From an uncultured Propionivibrio sp. (GTDB lineage: Bacteria; Pseudomonadota; Gammaproteobacteria; Burkholderiales; Rhodocyclaceae), in the NCBI RefSeq assembly GCF_963666255.1, contig NZ_OY762655.1, positions 372,001 to 436,000 of the forward strand: a DNA stretch of 64,000 nt, in the 5' to 3' direction. Under the pieces are notes generated by a model. That model made no database searches, was not told the DNA's origin, and worked only from the letters and a program-made list of their open reading frames with translations. Made by a program: the position numbers and the translations under genes. Below, one piece after another: positions 51,764 to 60,628 of this stretch. How positions within the stretch are numbered: position 1 is the first letter of the stretch; each line of letters opens with the position of its first letter.

Positions 51764-53155
51764 TCAGGGCAGAGACCGACCGAGTGCAACGATCCGGAGC
51801 TTTCCTGCGGCGATCGTCTTGCTGATCAAGCGGTAAATGTCCGGATCGAAGCGTCGTACCGGGCGATTCTCCAGTAGATCGCTCAACTCGTGTTCGCGCT
51901 GGGCGACGCCGAGATGGCGCCAGCGGTCGATGACGTGGAAGTCTTCGCGCATACCGAACTCATCGCGCTCGATGAGTGCAATCGGGCCGTCAAATGGCCA
52001 TTCGGCGACCCTGTAACGCGCCAACGCCGACATCAAACGGGCGCTGTGCAGAGATACATCTTCCTTGCCGACACAGGTGCCTCGACAGGTCCGCTGCTTG
52101 AATCCAACGCAGGGTGCCCCGATTTCGGTGGTGCCGATGCCACAGTAGGCGTGACAGAGATTGTTGGCTTCAACGATTCTGCGCAGGGCTGTCAGCGCTT
52201 CCCGCCGCGAGGCATACAAGCCGAACAGGTTCGGTGTCGAAGCAAAATCGGCGTCTTCGGCAAACAGGAGTTCCGGCCGGTAGACGTGTTCTTCCTGACG
52301 TCGCAATTGCCACGTGCACAGTTCGTCGAGGGGGGCGCGTGTAGACGCCGAGAGTTCGAATTCACCGATGCGGGCACCGAATTCCCCAGCCGATTCCCGC
52401 CAGGAGATACTCCAGGTGTCCCGGATGAGCCGCGTATCGCGGCTCGATGGCTGAAAATGCGAAAGGGCTTGTTGGCGGAGGTTGCTGGCGCGCTTGATTT
52501 TCAGCAACTCGCCAGCCTGGCCGAGGAGGGCATAGGCGCCGGGACTCTCGGGCAAGTCGTCAATGATGCTCGGATCGAGTTGCGGGGGAAGTTGGGGGCG
52601 TCCGACGATCGTTTCGACGGCGGCCTGAATCACCGATTCCGGTTTGAGCGCATGCCAACGTTGCCAGAGGTCCCAAAGTACGCGGGCATCCGCCAGCGCG
52701 CGGTGCCGGGCATCAACCGGAATGCCGTAACGGGACACCAGGGTTTCCAGACTGTGGCGATGATGTTCGGGAAAGAGCTTGCGCGACAGTTTGACGGTGC
52801 AAAGCGCATTGGCACGAAAGGAGATGCCAAGGCGCAGGAACTCGCGTTTGAGAAAGCTGTAGTCGAATCGGGCGTTATGCGCGACGAACAGCTTGCCGGT
52901 CAGCTTGTCGAGAACCTCCTGCGCCAGCTCGGAGAAGAGCGGGGCCGACTTGACCATGCCGGCATCGATTCCGGTCAGTTGCGTAATGAACGGTGGAATG
53001 CCGGTCTCCGGATTGACTAGCGAGCTCCACTCCCGGACACCGTCTTGATCGACTTCGACGATGCCAATTTCGAGGATCCGATCGTTGGCGAAGTTGGCGC
53101 CGGTCGTCTCGAGGTCGACAAAAACGAGCGGTTCCCTGATAAGAGAAAAATCCAT
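51764..53155 (-). CDS. DnaQ-like 3'-5' exonuclease fused to a decayed GIY-YIG domain
   Basis: This 463-residue protein has a DEDDh exonuclease domain (about 1-165): FVDLETTG, HNARFDYSFLKRE and HRALADA. A linker and a UvrC/Cho-like GIY-YIG module (about 195-285) follow: SPGAYALLGQAGELLKIKRASNLRQQ. The first half (GAY) is kept but the YIGK part is KIKR, so the nuclease core is probably inactive. The C-terminal part has a Cys-rich stretch (CVGFKQRTCRGTCVG). E. coli Cho lacks the exonuclease part. The role is probably DNA repair or proofreading. Confidence 0.82.
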   Translation of the reverse strand: MDFSLIREPLVFVDLETTGANFANDRILEIGIVEVDQDGVREWSSLVNPETGIPPFITQLTGIDAGMVKSAPLFSELAQEVLDKLTGKLFVAHNARFDYSFLKREFLRLGISFRANALCTVKLSRKLFPEHHRHSLETLVSRYGIPVDARHRALADARVLWDLWQRWHALKPESVIQAAVETIVGRPQLPPQLDPSIIDDLPESPGAYALLGQAGELLKIKRASNLRQQALSHFQPSSRDTRLIRDTWSISWRESAGEFGARIGEFELSASTRAPLDELCTWQLRRQEEHVYRPELLFAEDADFASTPNLFGLYASRREALTALRRIVEANNLCHAYCGIGTTEIGAPCVGFKQRTCRGTCVGKEDVSLHSARLMSALARYRVAEWPFDGPIALIERDEFGMREDFHVIDRWRHLGVAQREHELSDLLENRPVRRFDPDIYRLISKTIAAGKLRIVALGRSLP

Positions 53156-53205
53156 GAAATGTTGGGTCTGCTGAACGAGGCGCCACTATGCCACGTTTTG
53201 CCGAC

Positions 53206-53239
53206 AAAAAAAGGCCGCGACACCCTGAGGTGCGCGGCC
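53206..53239 (-). terminator. Terminator after the first TRAP operon
   Basis: GGCCGCG (53213-53219) pairs with CGCGGCC (53233-53239) and CACC with GGTG around a CTGA loop, with one bulge. A seven-base A-run at 53206-53212 gives a T-run on the minus strand. It ends the dctM transcript before the exonuclease gene. Confidence 0.88.
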
Positions 53240-53257
53240 ATGGTGGTTTCTTCAGGC

Positions 53258-54544
53258 CTACTTCACGCCGAACAGAAGGTTGGGCAACCACAGCGAGAGC
53301 TGCGGAATGTAGGAGACCAGGAACAGCACGATGATATTGCCGACGAGGAAGGGGAAGATCGCCTTGATGACGGGCCACAGGGGCTCCTTGGCGATGTTGG
53401 CGCAGACGAACAGGCAGACGCCGACCGGCGGCGTCGTCAGTCCGATCATCAGGTTCAGCACGGCAAAGGTCGCAAAGTGTACGGGATCGATGCCGACGCC
53501 GGTGGCAACCGCCATCAAGGTTGGGAACAGGATGATCAGCGCGGCAATCGTTTCCATGAACATGCCAACGATCAGCAGCAGGATGTTGATCAGCAGGATG
53601 ATCATCATCCGGTCGTTGGTGATCGACAGCATCGCGGTGGCAATCGTCTGCGGAATCTGCTCCGCCGCCATGATCCAGCCGAAGACATTGGCGATGCCGA
53701 CAAGCGCCAGCAAGGCCGCCGATGTGATGGCGCTGTCGATGACGATCTTGGGGACCTGGCGAATCGTGATGCCCTTATAGAAAAAGACGCCGACGATGAA
53801 GGCATAAACACAAGCGAGCAGTGCGGTCTCGGTGGGGGTGACGATACCGCTAAGCAGCCCGCCGACGATCAGGGCGGTCAACATCAAGGCCCAGAAGGCG
53901 CCGAGGAAGGAATCCCACAGCTCCCGCCAACCCTTCCAAGGACGCCGCGGATAGTTGTTCTTGACCGCGAGGATGTAGCACACCAGCATCATGCCGAGAC
54001 CGAGCAGAATGCCGGGGATAGCGCCGGCCATGAACATCCGCCCAACGGAAACCCCCGTCAGTGCGCCAACGATGATCATCGGAACGCTTGGCGGAATAAT
54101 CGGACCGACCGTTGATGCGGCGGCAGTGATGGCTGCGGCAAATTCGATTGGGTAGCCTTCCTTTTTCATGCCGGGAATCATGACGGCGCCGATCGAGGCG
54201 GCTTCGGCAACGGCAGTGCCCGAAATACCGGCAAAGAGCATTGAACCGGCAACGTTGGTCAGGCCGAGGCCGCCACGAATCCAACCGACGCCGGCGCTGG
54301 CGAAACGAATGATCCGGTCGGTGATGCCACCGCCGTTCATCAGGTTGCCGGCCATGATGAAGCCCGGAATGCACAGCAGCACAAAGGAATCAACGCCTGC
54401 ATAGATCTTCTGTGAAAATACGACAAGCGGAATGTCAGCGTGGAACAGTAAATAGGCTGCCGACGACACGCCCAGACAGATGGCCACCGGCACGCCGATG
54501 ACAAGGCAAACGACGAATGTTGTGAAAAGAATAAAAACGCCCAT
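53258..54544 (-). CDS. dctM: TRAP transporter large permease (DctM), system 1
   Basis: This 428-residue membrane subunit has about 12 helices and the DctM stretches GSMLFAGISGTAVAEAASIGAV, PPSVPMIIVG and PVGVCLFVCANIAKEPL. It moves a carboxylate-like substrate with Na+ or H+. It starts MGVFILFTTFVVCLVIGVPVAI with ACGGGGACGACT upstream, 15 bp after the small subunit. The substrate is not evident; neighbours suggest a sugar acid. Confidence 0.94.
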   Translation of the reverse strand: MGVFILFTTFVVCLVIGVPVAICLGVSSAAYLLFHADIPLVVFSQKIYAGVDSFVLLCIPGFIMAGNLMNGGGITDRIIRFASAGVGWIRGGLGLTNVAGSMLFAGISGTAVAEAASIGAVMIPGMKKEGYPIEFAAAITAAASTVGPIIPPSVPMIIVGALTGVSVGRMFMAGAIPGILLGLGMMLVCYILAVKNNYPRRPWKGWRELWDSFLGAFWALMLTALIVGGLLSGIVTPTETALLACVYAFIVGVFFYKGITIRQVPKIVIDSAITSAALLALVGIANVFGWIMAAEQIPQTIATAMLSITNDRMMIILLINILLLIVGMFMETIAALIILFPTLMAVATGVGIDPVHFATFAVLNLMIGLTTPPVGVCLFVCANIAKEPLWPVIKAIFPFLVGNIIVLFLVSYIPQLSLWLPNLLFGVK

Positions 54545-54559
54545 AGTCGTCCCCGTGCG

Positions 54560-55048
54560 TCAGTGATTGGTTGGCTGGCTGGCTGGAACGTGTTTCAGGA
54601 TCCTGATGAATTTCAACATCCCGAAAACGCCCAACAGGACGGCAAAGATCAGCATCGAGACGAATACGTACTGCATCTGTACGCCGAGAATCGGCGAGGT
54701 TTGCCACGACCCGGAGACGGTGAAGTCCCAGGCGCCTGGAACCAGCATGAAGCTGAACACGGAAACAAGCAGTGTGGAGAGTAATTCAAAGAAACGCCGG
54801 ACGCCCGGTGGCATCAACATCAGCGCCAGGTCGACATTGACGAGATCGCCGGTCAGGAAGGACGCCCCGACGCCGAGACTCATGATGAAGAGCAGGCTGA
54901 CGCGCGAGGCTTCTTCTGTCCACAGCGGTGGCTGGTCCATGAAGGTTCTGGCGACGACCTGGACCAATACGGCGACGATCATGACGATGAAAGCGACAAA
55001 CACCATACTGCGGATGAAGCTTTCAATTTTTTTCAACACATCGATCAA
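54560..55048 (-). CDS. dctQ: TRAP transporter small permease (DctQ), system 1
   Basis: This roughly 162-residue protein has four helices, with FMDQPPLWTEEASRVSLLFIM as the DctQ signature (P.W.EE..R). The start is likely TTG at 55048 with AAGGGAGAAGTGAA upstream; the frame runs to an ATG at 55087 that lies inside a hairpin and lacks a ribosome site. It links the DctP protein with DctM. Confidence 0.88.
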   Translation of the reverse strand: MIDVLKKIESFIRSMVFVAFIVMIVAVLVQVVARTFMDQPPLWTEEASRVSLLFIMSLGVGASFLTGDLVNVDLALMLMPPGVRRFFELLSTLLVSVFSFMLVPGAWDFTVSGSWQTSPILGVQMQYVFVSMLIFAVLLGVFGMLKFIRILKHVPASQPTNH

Positions 55049-55071
55049 TTCACTTCTCCCTTGAAACCGGA

Positions 55072-55105
55072 TTCTGACCGGAAGCATGCGAACTTCCGGT
55101 CAGAA
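55072..55105 (-). promoter_or_regulatory. Perfect hairpin between dctP and dctQ, system 1
   Basis: TTCTGACCGGAAG (55072-55084) pairs without mismatch with CTTCCGGTCAGAA (55093-55105), an 8-base loop between. There is no T-run. It lies 20 bp after the dctP stop and before the dctQ ribosome site, a place suited to protecting dctP mRNA. Confidence 0.8.
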
Positions 55106-55125
55106 GTGTTGCGGTCTGGATCAGA

Positions 55126-56097
55126 TCAGTTGCCGTAGATTTTCAGGATGAGCGGCTTCAACTCTTCCTTGGCGGAAGCGAGTACGGCTTCCTTGGCCTT
55201 CTTGGCAAAACCGCTTTGATCGGTCTCGATGAAGGTCATGCCTTTTGCTTTGAGTTCGGACTCAAGTTTCTGCTCGTCGGCCAGCATGATCTGACGTTCG
55301 TAGGCTTGCGCGCGCTTGGCAGCTTCCTGCACCGCAGCCTTTTGTTCGGCGTTGAGCTTGTTGAATGCCCTTTCGCCGATTGTCAGGTAAATCCACGAGC
55401 GGACGTGTTCGGTTCGATTGACGTATTTCTGCACCTCGAAGAAGCTCGCTGACTTGATCAGCGCCAAGGGGTTCTCCTGCGCCTCGATTACCCCGGTCTG
55501 CAGCGAGGTGAAGACTTCACCGAAAGCCATCGGTGTCGGCTGGGCATTGACGCCACGCCAGAACTGCATGAACACCGGTACGTTCGGAACCCGCATCTTC
55601 AGGCCCTTGACATCGTCAACCGTCTTGATCGGCTTGTTCGAGGTCAGGTTACGCGGACCACGGGCGAAATAGGCGATCGGAATGATCTTGGCCTTTTCGA
55701 TGATTTCTTTCTTGATCTCGTCGCCAAGCGGACCATTCACCGCCTTGTCCATTTCGGCCAGCGACTTGAAACCGTAGGGCAGGGCCAGCAGCGCAGCCTT
55801 GGGCGCCCAGTTCTGCAAAGATTCACCGGTAATGACTAAGTCAGCGGTGCCGAGTTGGAGACCATTGATCAGGTCCATTTCCTTGCCGAGCGAATCGTTT
55901 GGAAAGACCTTGACTTCGACCTTGCCGCTGGTCAGCGCCTTAACCTCTTCGGCAAACTTGAGGCTGCCCTTATGCCAGGAATTGTCTTCGTTGGCGAGAT
56001 GCCCGAGCTTCAACGTGATATCCGCCGCATAAACAGCCGTCGAGCAGGCGAAGGCGATCGCGCCCAGCGCAAACAAACGGGTAAACTTTCCCTTCAT
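55126..56097 (-). CDS. dctP: TRAP transporter solute-binding protein (DctP), system 1
   Basis: This 323-residue periplasmic protein has a signal peptide ending VYAADITLKLGHL. DctP features are GSLKFAEEVKALTSGKVEVKVF, DLINGLQLGTADL, KGLKMRVPNVPVFMQFWRG and GVIEAQENPLALI. The Arg in MRVPN contacts the carboxylate of the ligand in the family. The start follows AGGAGAAGCAT. A palindrome (56191) lies 94 bp upstream and may regulate the operon. Confidence 0.94.
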   Translation of the reverse strand: MKGKFTRLFALGAIAFACSTAVYAADITLKLGHLANEDNSWHKGSLKFAEEVKALTSGKVEVKVFPNDSLGKEMDLINGLQLGTADLVITGESLQNWAPKAALLALPYGFKSLAEMDKAVNGPLGDEIKKEIIEKAKIIPIAYFARGPRNLTSNKPIKTVDDVKGLKMRVPNVPVFMQFWRGVNAQPTPMAFGEVFTSLQTGVIEAQENPLALIKSASFFEVQKYVNRTEHVRSWIYLTIGERAFNKLNAEQKAAVQEAAKRAQAYERQIMLADEQKLESELKAKGMTFIETDQSGFAKKAKEAVLASAKEELKPLILKIYGN

Positions 56098-56190
56098 ATG
56101 CTTCTCCTCTCCTGTTGATATTCGGTGTTTTTCCGCCCCTTCTTCGACGTCGTCTTAACGCACAGGGACAACCTGCAGACAACGAAGGCT

Positions 56191-56206
56191 AGCATACCAG
56201 TATGCT
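56191..56206 (-). promoter_or_regulatory. Palindrome upstream of dctP, system 1
   Basis: AGCATACCAGTATGCT is a near-perfect palindrome (arms AGCATAC/GTATGCT around CA). It is 94 bp ahead of the dctP start and shares GTATG/CATAC elements with sequences at 60553 and 63650. It may be a GntR/FCD operator. Confidence 0.45.
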
Positions 56207-56271
56207 CTTAGGATTTCATCCGGGATTTCACTCCTCCGATGCCTGGCTTGGTCGTCGTGGCCAGCCGATGC

Positions 56272-57351
56272 TTATGCGAGGCCGCTCAGTGCTTCTGGCA
56301 AGGTATTGACCTGCAGGCGCGCCGTCCATTCGCGCATTTGTTCGGCCAATACGGGTTCGATCGGAATGCCGTCGCGCTGACGATTTATTTCTTCCGCCAA
56401 TTCCGGGGCGCCCGGCATTCTGGGAGAACCCGGTTCCATTGCCAGCGCACCGGCCATCGTATCGACGGTCGCTGCCAAGGTGCCGCCGCCGGCGAATCGG
56501 GCTGGATCGATCATCAGGAAAAACGCGCCAAGACGCCGCGGCGTATCCATCTCAGTGAACATGCCGGAGATCGTCGGACCGTAGGGATTGCCGTTCAAAG
56601 GACCGCAGAGAAGATCGATCATGAGCGCCAAACCGTAGCCCTTGTAGCCGAATTCAGGACCGCCGAGCGGCAGGAGCGAGCGGGTGGCATCGGCATCTGT
56701 CGTGATCTGGCCTTCCTGATCATAGGCCACGCCTTCGGGAAGCGGATGCCCCTCTCGGCGTGCGTTGACAACGCGGTTGAACGGAATCGACGTAGTCGCC
56801 ATATCGAGGCAGGTCGGCTCGTGCCCGGCGCGCGGAATGGCGATGCAAATCGGGTTGGTGCCAAAGAAGGCGCGCGTGCCGCCGAAGGGGGCGGCCATGC
56901 TGTCGGAGTGCGTGAATGCCAGTGCGATCAGGCCTTCCCTGGCTGCCGGTCGTGCATAGAGCGCCATCGCGCCACAGTGGGATGAATCTGACACGCCGAC
57001 GGCAGCAATGCCCGTGTCCTTGGCCATCTGCGTCGCCAGCCTTGCGGCATGATGTCCGACGATGATGCCTTGACCTTGATCGCCATGAACCTGTGCTGTA
57101 GACGCTCCGCTCGTCGCGACAACGATGTTCGGGCGCGCCTTGATCGACCCGCGACGCAAGCGTTCCATGTAATGGGGAAGGCGGGCGATACCATGCGAAT
57201 CGATACCCCACAGGCTCGTTTGCACCAGGCTCTCGGCCAGCAGATGCGCGTCGGCAGACGTCATATTCAGCGCTTCAAGACAACTGACGGCCCACGCAAC
57301 GACGGAGGGGGCTGGAACACGGATACTGCCCGGAACGACTGGCTGAATCAT
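56272..57351 (-). CDS. Ldh_2-family (malate/lactate/ureidoglycolate-type) dehydrogenase
   Basis: This 359-residue NAD(P)-dependent oxidoreductase has WGIDSHGIARLPHYMERLRRG, GDQGQGIIVG, GVSDSSHCGAMALYA and FGTNPICIAIPR, all typical of the Ldh_2 (YlbC/YiaK) family. It probably oxidises or reduces a 2-hydroxy or 2-keto acid. The start at 57351 has CAAGGAAATCAATC upstream. It is followed by dctP after 174 bp; the two could be in one operon or not. The exact substrate is unknown. Confidence 0.9.
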   Translation of the reverse strand: MIQPVVPGSIRVPAPSVVAWAVSCLEALNMTSADAHLLAESLVQTSLWGIDSHGIARLPHYMERLRRGSIKARPNIVVATSGASTAQVHGDQGQGIIVGHHAARLATQMAKDTGIAAVGVSDSSHCGAMALYARPAAREGLIALAFTHSDSMAAPFGGTRAFFGTNPICIAIPRAGHEPTCLDMATTSIPFNRVVNARREGHPLPEGVAYDQEGQITTDADATRSLLPLGGPEFGYKGYGLALMIDLLCGPLNGNPYGPTISGMFTEMDTPRRLGAFFLMIDPARFAGGGTLAATVDTMAGALAMEPGSPRMPGAPELAEEINRQRDGIPIEPVLAEQMREWTARLQVNTLPEALSGLA

Positions 57352-57493
57352 GATGATTGATTTCCTTGAATATGAAGTGAAAGATTGCGGCATGCGCGTA
57401 GCGCTTGCCGACAGCATTTAAATATTCGTCAGGATTTTCTGCCTGGAAAGAAGCCTTCGCAAGCGATATCGATCTCTGATTCCATGACGTAAC

Positions 57494-57524
57494 CAAAAAA
57501 AAGACCGGTATCGGAATACCGGTC
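57494..57524 (-). terminator. Terminator after the second TRAP operon
   Basis: GACCGGTAT (57503-57511) pairs with ATACCGGTC (57516-57524) around a CGGA loop; the A-run 57495-57502 gives a T-run on the minus strand. It ends the dctP2-dctQ2-dctM2 transcript before the Ldh_2 gene, so the two TRAP sets are separate transcripts. Confidence 0.9.
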
Positions 57525-57602
57525 GAACTTCGAGGATGAAACTTTCGTCAGGGACGCGGTCAGCATCGGCCGCGTCGCATGCTTGTGCTGCACTGCACAA
57601 AC

Positions 57603-58889
57603 CTACATCCCATGCACCAGATGCGGCAACCAGAGCGACAGCGCCGGAACATAGGTGATGAGCAGGGTGGCGACAATCAGCGAACCGTAGAAGGGCAAAA
57701 TGGACTTCATGACCTCGCCGACGGAAATTCCCCCGATCGCGCAACCGATAAATTGCGTCGTACCGACCGGAGGCGTGTTGAGACCGAGCGCACAATTCAA
57801 CAGCATCACATTGGCGAATTGCATCGGTTCCATGCCGAACTTCATGCAGATCGGCATGAATATCGGGGTGCAGATGAGGATCGTCGGTGCCATGTCCAGG
57901 AAGGTGCCGAGCACGAACAGCGCGATATTGACCAGCAGGAAAATCACCCACGGCGACGACGACACGCTGGCCATCCACGTACCGACGAGATCGGGAACCG
58001 AGAAATAGGCAAGGAAGTAGCCGAAGGTCGCGGAAATGCCGATCAGCGCGAGGACGACGCCGGTCGTCTTCACCGACTTTGCGCAGGATTCGACGAATTT
58101 CTCCCAACTCAGCGAGCGATAGACGAATGCGGTCAGCACGAGCGAATAGAGCACGGCAATCGAGGCGGACTCGGTGGCCGTAAAGACGCCCGAGAGAATG
58201 CCGCCGAGAATGAGGACGATGACAAAAAGACCCGGCGCTGCCGCTCCGAACGTCTTGAAGACGATGTCCCAGCCGTTCCACGAACCTTTCGGATAGCCGC
58301 GTTTGATCGCCACCCAGTAGGCGGCACCGAGGTTGCACATTGTCAGGATGATGGCCGGAACCACGGCCGCCAGGATGAGATCCATCACCGACACCTTGCC
58401 GCCGGCGGCAAGCGTGAAAATGATGATGTTCAGGCTGGTCGGCGTCAAAACACCGACGAGGGCGGCATGGGTAGTGACGTTGACGGCATAATCGGTATCG
58501 TAACCTTCCTTCTTCATCGTCGGAATCAGTACCGAACCCATCGCCGAAACGTCAGCGCCGGCGGAGCCGGAAATGCCGCCGAACAGCGTACAGGCGACCA
58601 CGTTGGCCATGCCGAGACCGCCGCGAACGTGACCGACCGATGCCCGCGCGAAATTGACGATCTTGTCGGCAATGCCGCCATGCAGCATCAATTCGCCGGC
58701 AAAGATAAAGAAGGGAATCGCCAGGAAGGAGAAAACCTGCATCCCGCCGACCATCTTCTGGAAGACGACGCCCATCGGCAGCCCGGCCACCAAGACGGTT
58801 GCCAGAGAGCACAGGCCGATCGAAAAGATCACCGGCACACCCAGCAACAAGAGCAGGGTGAAGGTGATAACCATTACTGTCAGTGCCAT
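57603..58889 (-). CDS. dctM: TRAP transporter large permease (DctM), system 2
   Basis: This 428-residue membrane subunit has about 12 helices, with GGLGMANVVACTLFGGISGSAGADVSAMGSV-like and LTPTSLNIIIFTLAAGG stretches. It is related to but distinct from the 53258 copy. Its start overlaps dctQ2 by 10 nt, so the two are coupled. It moves a carboxylate-type substrate with a cation. Confidence 0.94.
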   Translation of the reverse strand: MALTVMVITFTLLLLLGVPVIFSIGLCSLATVLVAGLPMGVVFQKMVGGMQVFSFLAIPFFIFAGELMLHGGIADKIVNFARASVGHVRGGLGMANVVACTLFGGISGSAGADVSAMGSVLIPTMKKEGYDTDYAVNVTTHAALVGVLTPTSLNIIIFTLAAGGKVSVMDLILAAVVPAIILTMCNLGAAYWVAIKRGYPKGSWNGWDIVFKTFGAAAPGLFVIVLILGGILSGVFTATESASIAVLYSLVLTAFVYRSLSWEKFVESCAKSVKTTGVVLALIGISATFGYFLAYFSVPDLVGTWMASVSSSPWVIFLLVNIALFVLGTFLDMAPTILICTPIFMPICMKFGMEPMQFANVMLLNCALGLNTPPVGTTQFIGCAIGGISVGEVMKSILPFYGSLIVATLLITYVPALSLWLPHLVHGM

Positions 58890-59368
58890 GCCGGTTCAAC
58901 CTCTCTGTTGGTGAGTTGGGCAATGATGTGTTCGAGCGAGAAGAGCGACATCAGGATGCCGCACAGGCCGATCGGCAGATAGCGAAAGCCGTCCGGAATG
59001 CCAAGCGTCGGCAGCAACTCATCCCACTGACCGATGGCAAGCGTGATGCCGTAGTAGGCCATGCACGAACCGAAAATGATCAGGAAGACATGGATGAGCA
59101 ATTCCATTTTCCTGCGCACTGAATCTGGCGCCAGGACGAGGAAGGACTCGAGTCCGATGTGGCCGGCGTCGCGCACACCGACGGCCGTTCCGAGCATCGT
59201 CACGTAGGAGACGAGCAGCAGGGCCAATTGCTCGGCCCAGGTGGGCGTGTCGTTGAGAATGTAACGTCCGAAAACCTGATAGAGCACGCAACTGATGATC
59301 AGCACAAGACCGACACAGGCGATTTGCAAGGACAGCTTGGCCAGCCTCGCACAAATCCAACTGTACAT
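58880..59368 (-). CDS. dctQ: TRAP transporter small permease (DctQ), system 2
   Basis: This 162-residue four-helix protein carries FGRYILNDTPTWAEQLALLLVSYVTM, with the DctQ P.W.E signature. The start at 59368 (MYSWICARLAKL) has CTGGAG upstream; an ATG 27 bases earlier lacks one. It couples to the large subunit. Confidence 0.9.
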   Translation of the reverse strand: MYSWICARLAKLSLQIACVGLVLIISCVLYQVFGRYILNDTPTWAEQLALLLVSYVTMLGTAVGVRDAGHIGLESFLVLAPDSVRRKMELLIHVFLIIFGSCMAYYGITLAIGQWDELLPTLGIPDGFRYLPIGLCGILMSLFSLEHIIAQLTNREVEPAWH

Positions 59369-59397
59369 GGGTGATTTACTCCAGCGAGAAAGCATGA

Positions 59398-59420
59398 TCC
59401 CGGGCGCCAGGCGCCCGGGA
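59398..59420 (-). promoter_or_regulatory. Hairpin between dctP and dctQ, system 2
   Basis: TCCCGGGCGC (59398-59407) pairs with GCGCCCGGGA (59411-59420) around a CAG loop. It is 15 bp after the dctP2 stop and upstream of dctQ2, the same placement as in system 1 and in the liv operon. Confidence 0.75.
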
Positions 59421-59435
59421 GTGGCGCAACAGGTG

Positions 59436-60407
59436 TTACTTCATGTCCTGGACGCGCTTGACGAGATCCTTCATCTTCGGCGTCGTCACGAATTTCTCAT
59501 AAACCGGTCCCATCGCGTCGGCGAACGATTTCTTGTTGACGTCCGAGATGATCTGCGCGCCGCCAGCCAGCACGACCTTCAGCGAAGCCTGGTCACGCTC
59601 GTCCCACGCCTTGCGCTGCGCCGGGACGGAATCCTTGGCTGCCTGACGAATGATCTTCTGATCTTCCGCCGAAAGCTTGTCCCATACCAGTTTCGAGAAG
59701 ACGACCATTTCCGGGGCCATCGAATGCTCGGTCTTCGAGTAGTACTTGACTACTTCGAAATGCTTGGAGTTTTCGTACGACGGGATGTTGTTCTCGGCAG
59801 CATCGACGAGGCCTGTACGCATTGCCGTATACACTTCACCCATCGGCATTGGCGTCGGGTTGGCGCCCATCGCGTTCACCAGCGAAACCCACATGTCGGA
59901 TTGCTGCACACGCAGTTTCATGCCCTTGACGTCGGCGATCGTGCGCACCGGCTTCTTCGAATAGATCGAGCGTGCGCCACTGTCGTAGAACGCCAGGCCG
60001 ATATACCCCTTGGCATCGCACGACGCGAGGATTTCATCGCCAATGGCGCTGTCGAGGGCCTTGTGCATGTGGTCGATCGAACGGAACAGGAAGGGCAGCG
60101 TCGGTACAATCGTTTCCTGGCAAATATTGTTCATCGGTGAACTGTTGACGCGAACCAGATCGAGTGCGCCAATTTTTACCTGCTCCAGCGTTTCCTTTTC
60201 GGTGCCGAGGGCGCCGCTGTGAAACACCTTCATGGTGATGCGACCCTTGGTGCGTTCGGCAAGCAACTCGCCCATCCGCTTGAGTCCCTTGACTGTCGGG
60301 TACTGTTCGTCCCAGTAATCGGCAGCCTTCAACTCAAGCGCCAGAACGCTGTTCGCACACGCCATGGTAATTGCTGCGGCCAGTATTGTTTTAACAAACC
60401 TCGACAT
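59436..60407 (-). CDS. dctP: TRAP transporter solute-binding protein (DctP), system 2
   Basis: This 323-residue periplasmic protein has a signal peptide ending VLALELKA. Family elements are LAERTKGRITMKVFHSGALGTEKETLEQ, KGMKLRVQQSDMWVSL (with the carboxylate-binding Arg), GEVYTAMRTGLVDAAENN. It divides from manD through a 221-bp promoter region. It is distinct from the DctP at 55126, and the two systems may take different ligands. Confidence 0.94.
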   Translation of the reverse strand: MSRFVKTILAAAITMACANSVLALELKAADYWDEQYPTVKGLKRMGELLAERTKGRITMKVFHSGALGTEKETLEQVKIGALDLVRVNSSPMNNICQETIVPTLPFLFRSIDHMHKALDSAIGDEILASCDAKGYIGLAFYDSGARSIYSKKPVRTIADVKGMKLRVQQSDMWVSLVNAMGANPTPMPMGEVYTAMRTGLVDAAENNIPSYENSKHFEVVKYYSKTEHSMAPEMVVFSKLVWDKLSAEDQKIIRQAAKDSVPAQRKAWDERDQASLKVVLAGGAQIISDVNKKSFADAMGPVYEKFVTTPKMKDLVKRVQDMK

Positions 60408-60552
60408 CTGAAGACCTCCTCATGTGGATTGAAATACCGCTGACGCGGGTGAGATATCGCAAATAAGCCGATTTATATCGATCTACTCTTGGCCCGGAAG
60501 CGCTGATGGAAGTTGAACTGCCATCCGATACTCCCGTGCTCCTTTGCTCAAC

Positions 60553-60572
60553 CTATGGTAGTATGGTAGTCT
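60553..60572 (+). promoter_or_regulatory. Putative regulator site in the dctP2/manD intergenic region
   Basis: CTATGGTAGTATGGTAGTCT contains two ATGGTAG repeats 9 bp apart. GTATGGTAGTCT (60561-60572) matches 11 of 12 bases of the reverse complement of 63650-63661 ahead of the GntR gene. A GntR operator is inferred. Confidence 0.45.
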
Positions 60573-60628
60573 TAATCGAAATCGTTCGCAAGTGTTTAAT
60601 CGAAACTGCAACCAAAAGGGGATTCAAA

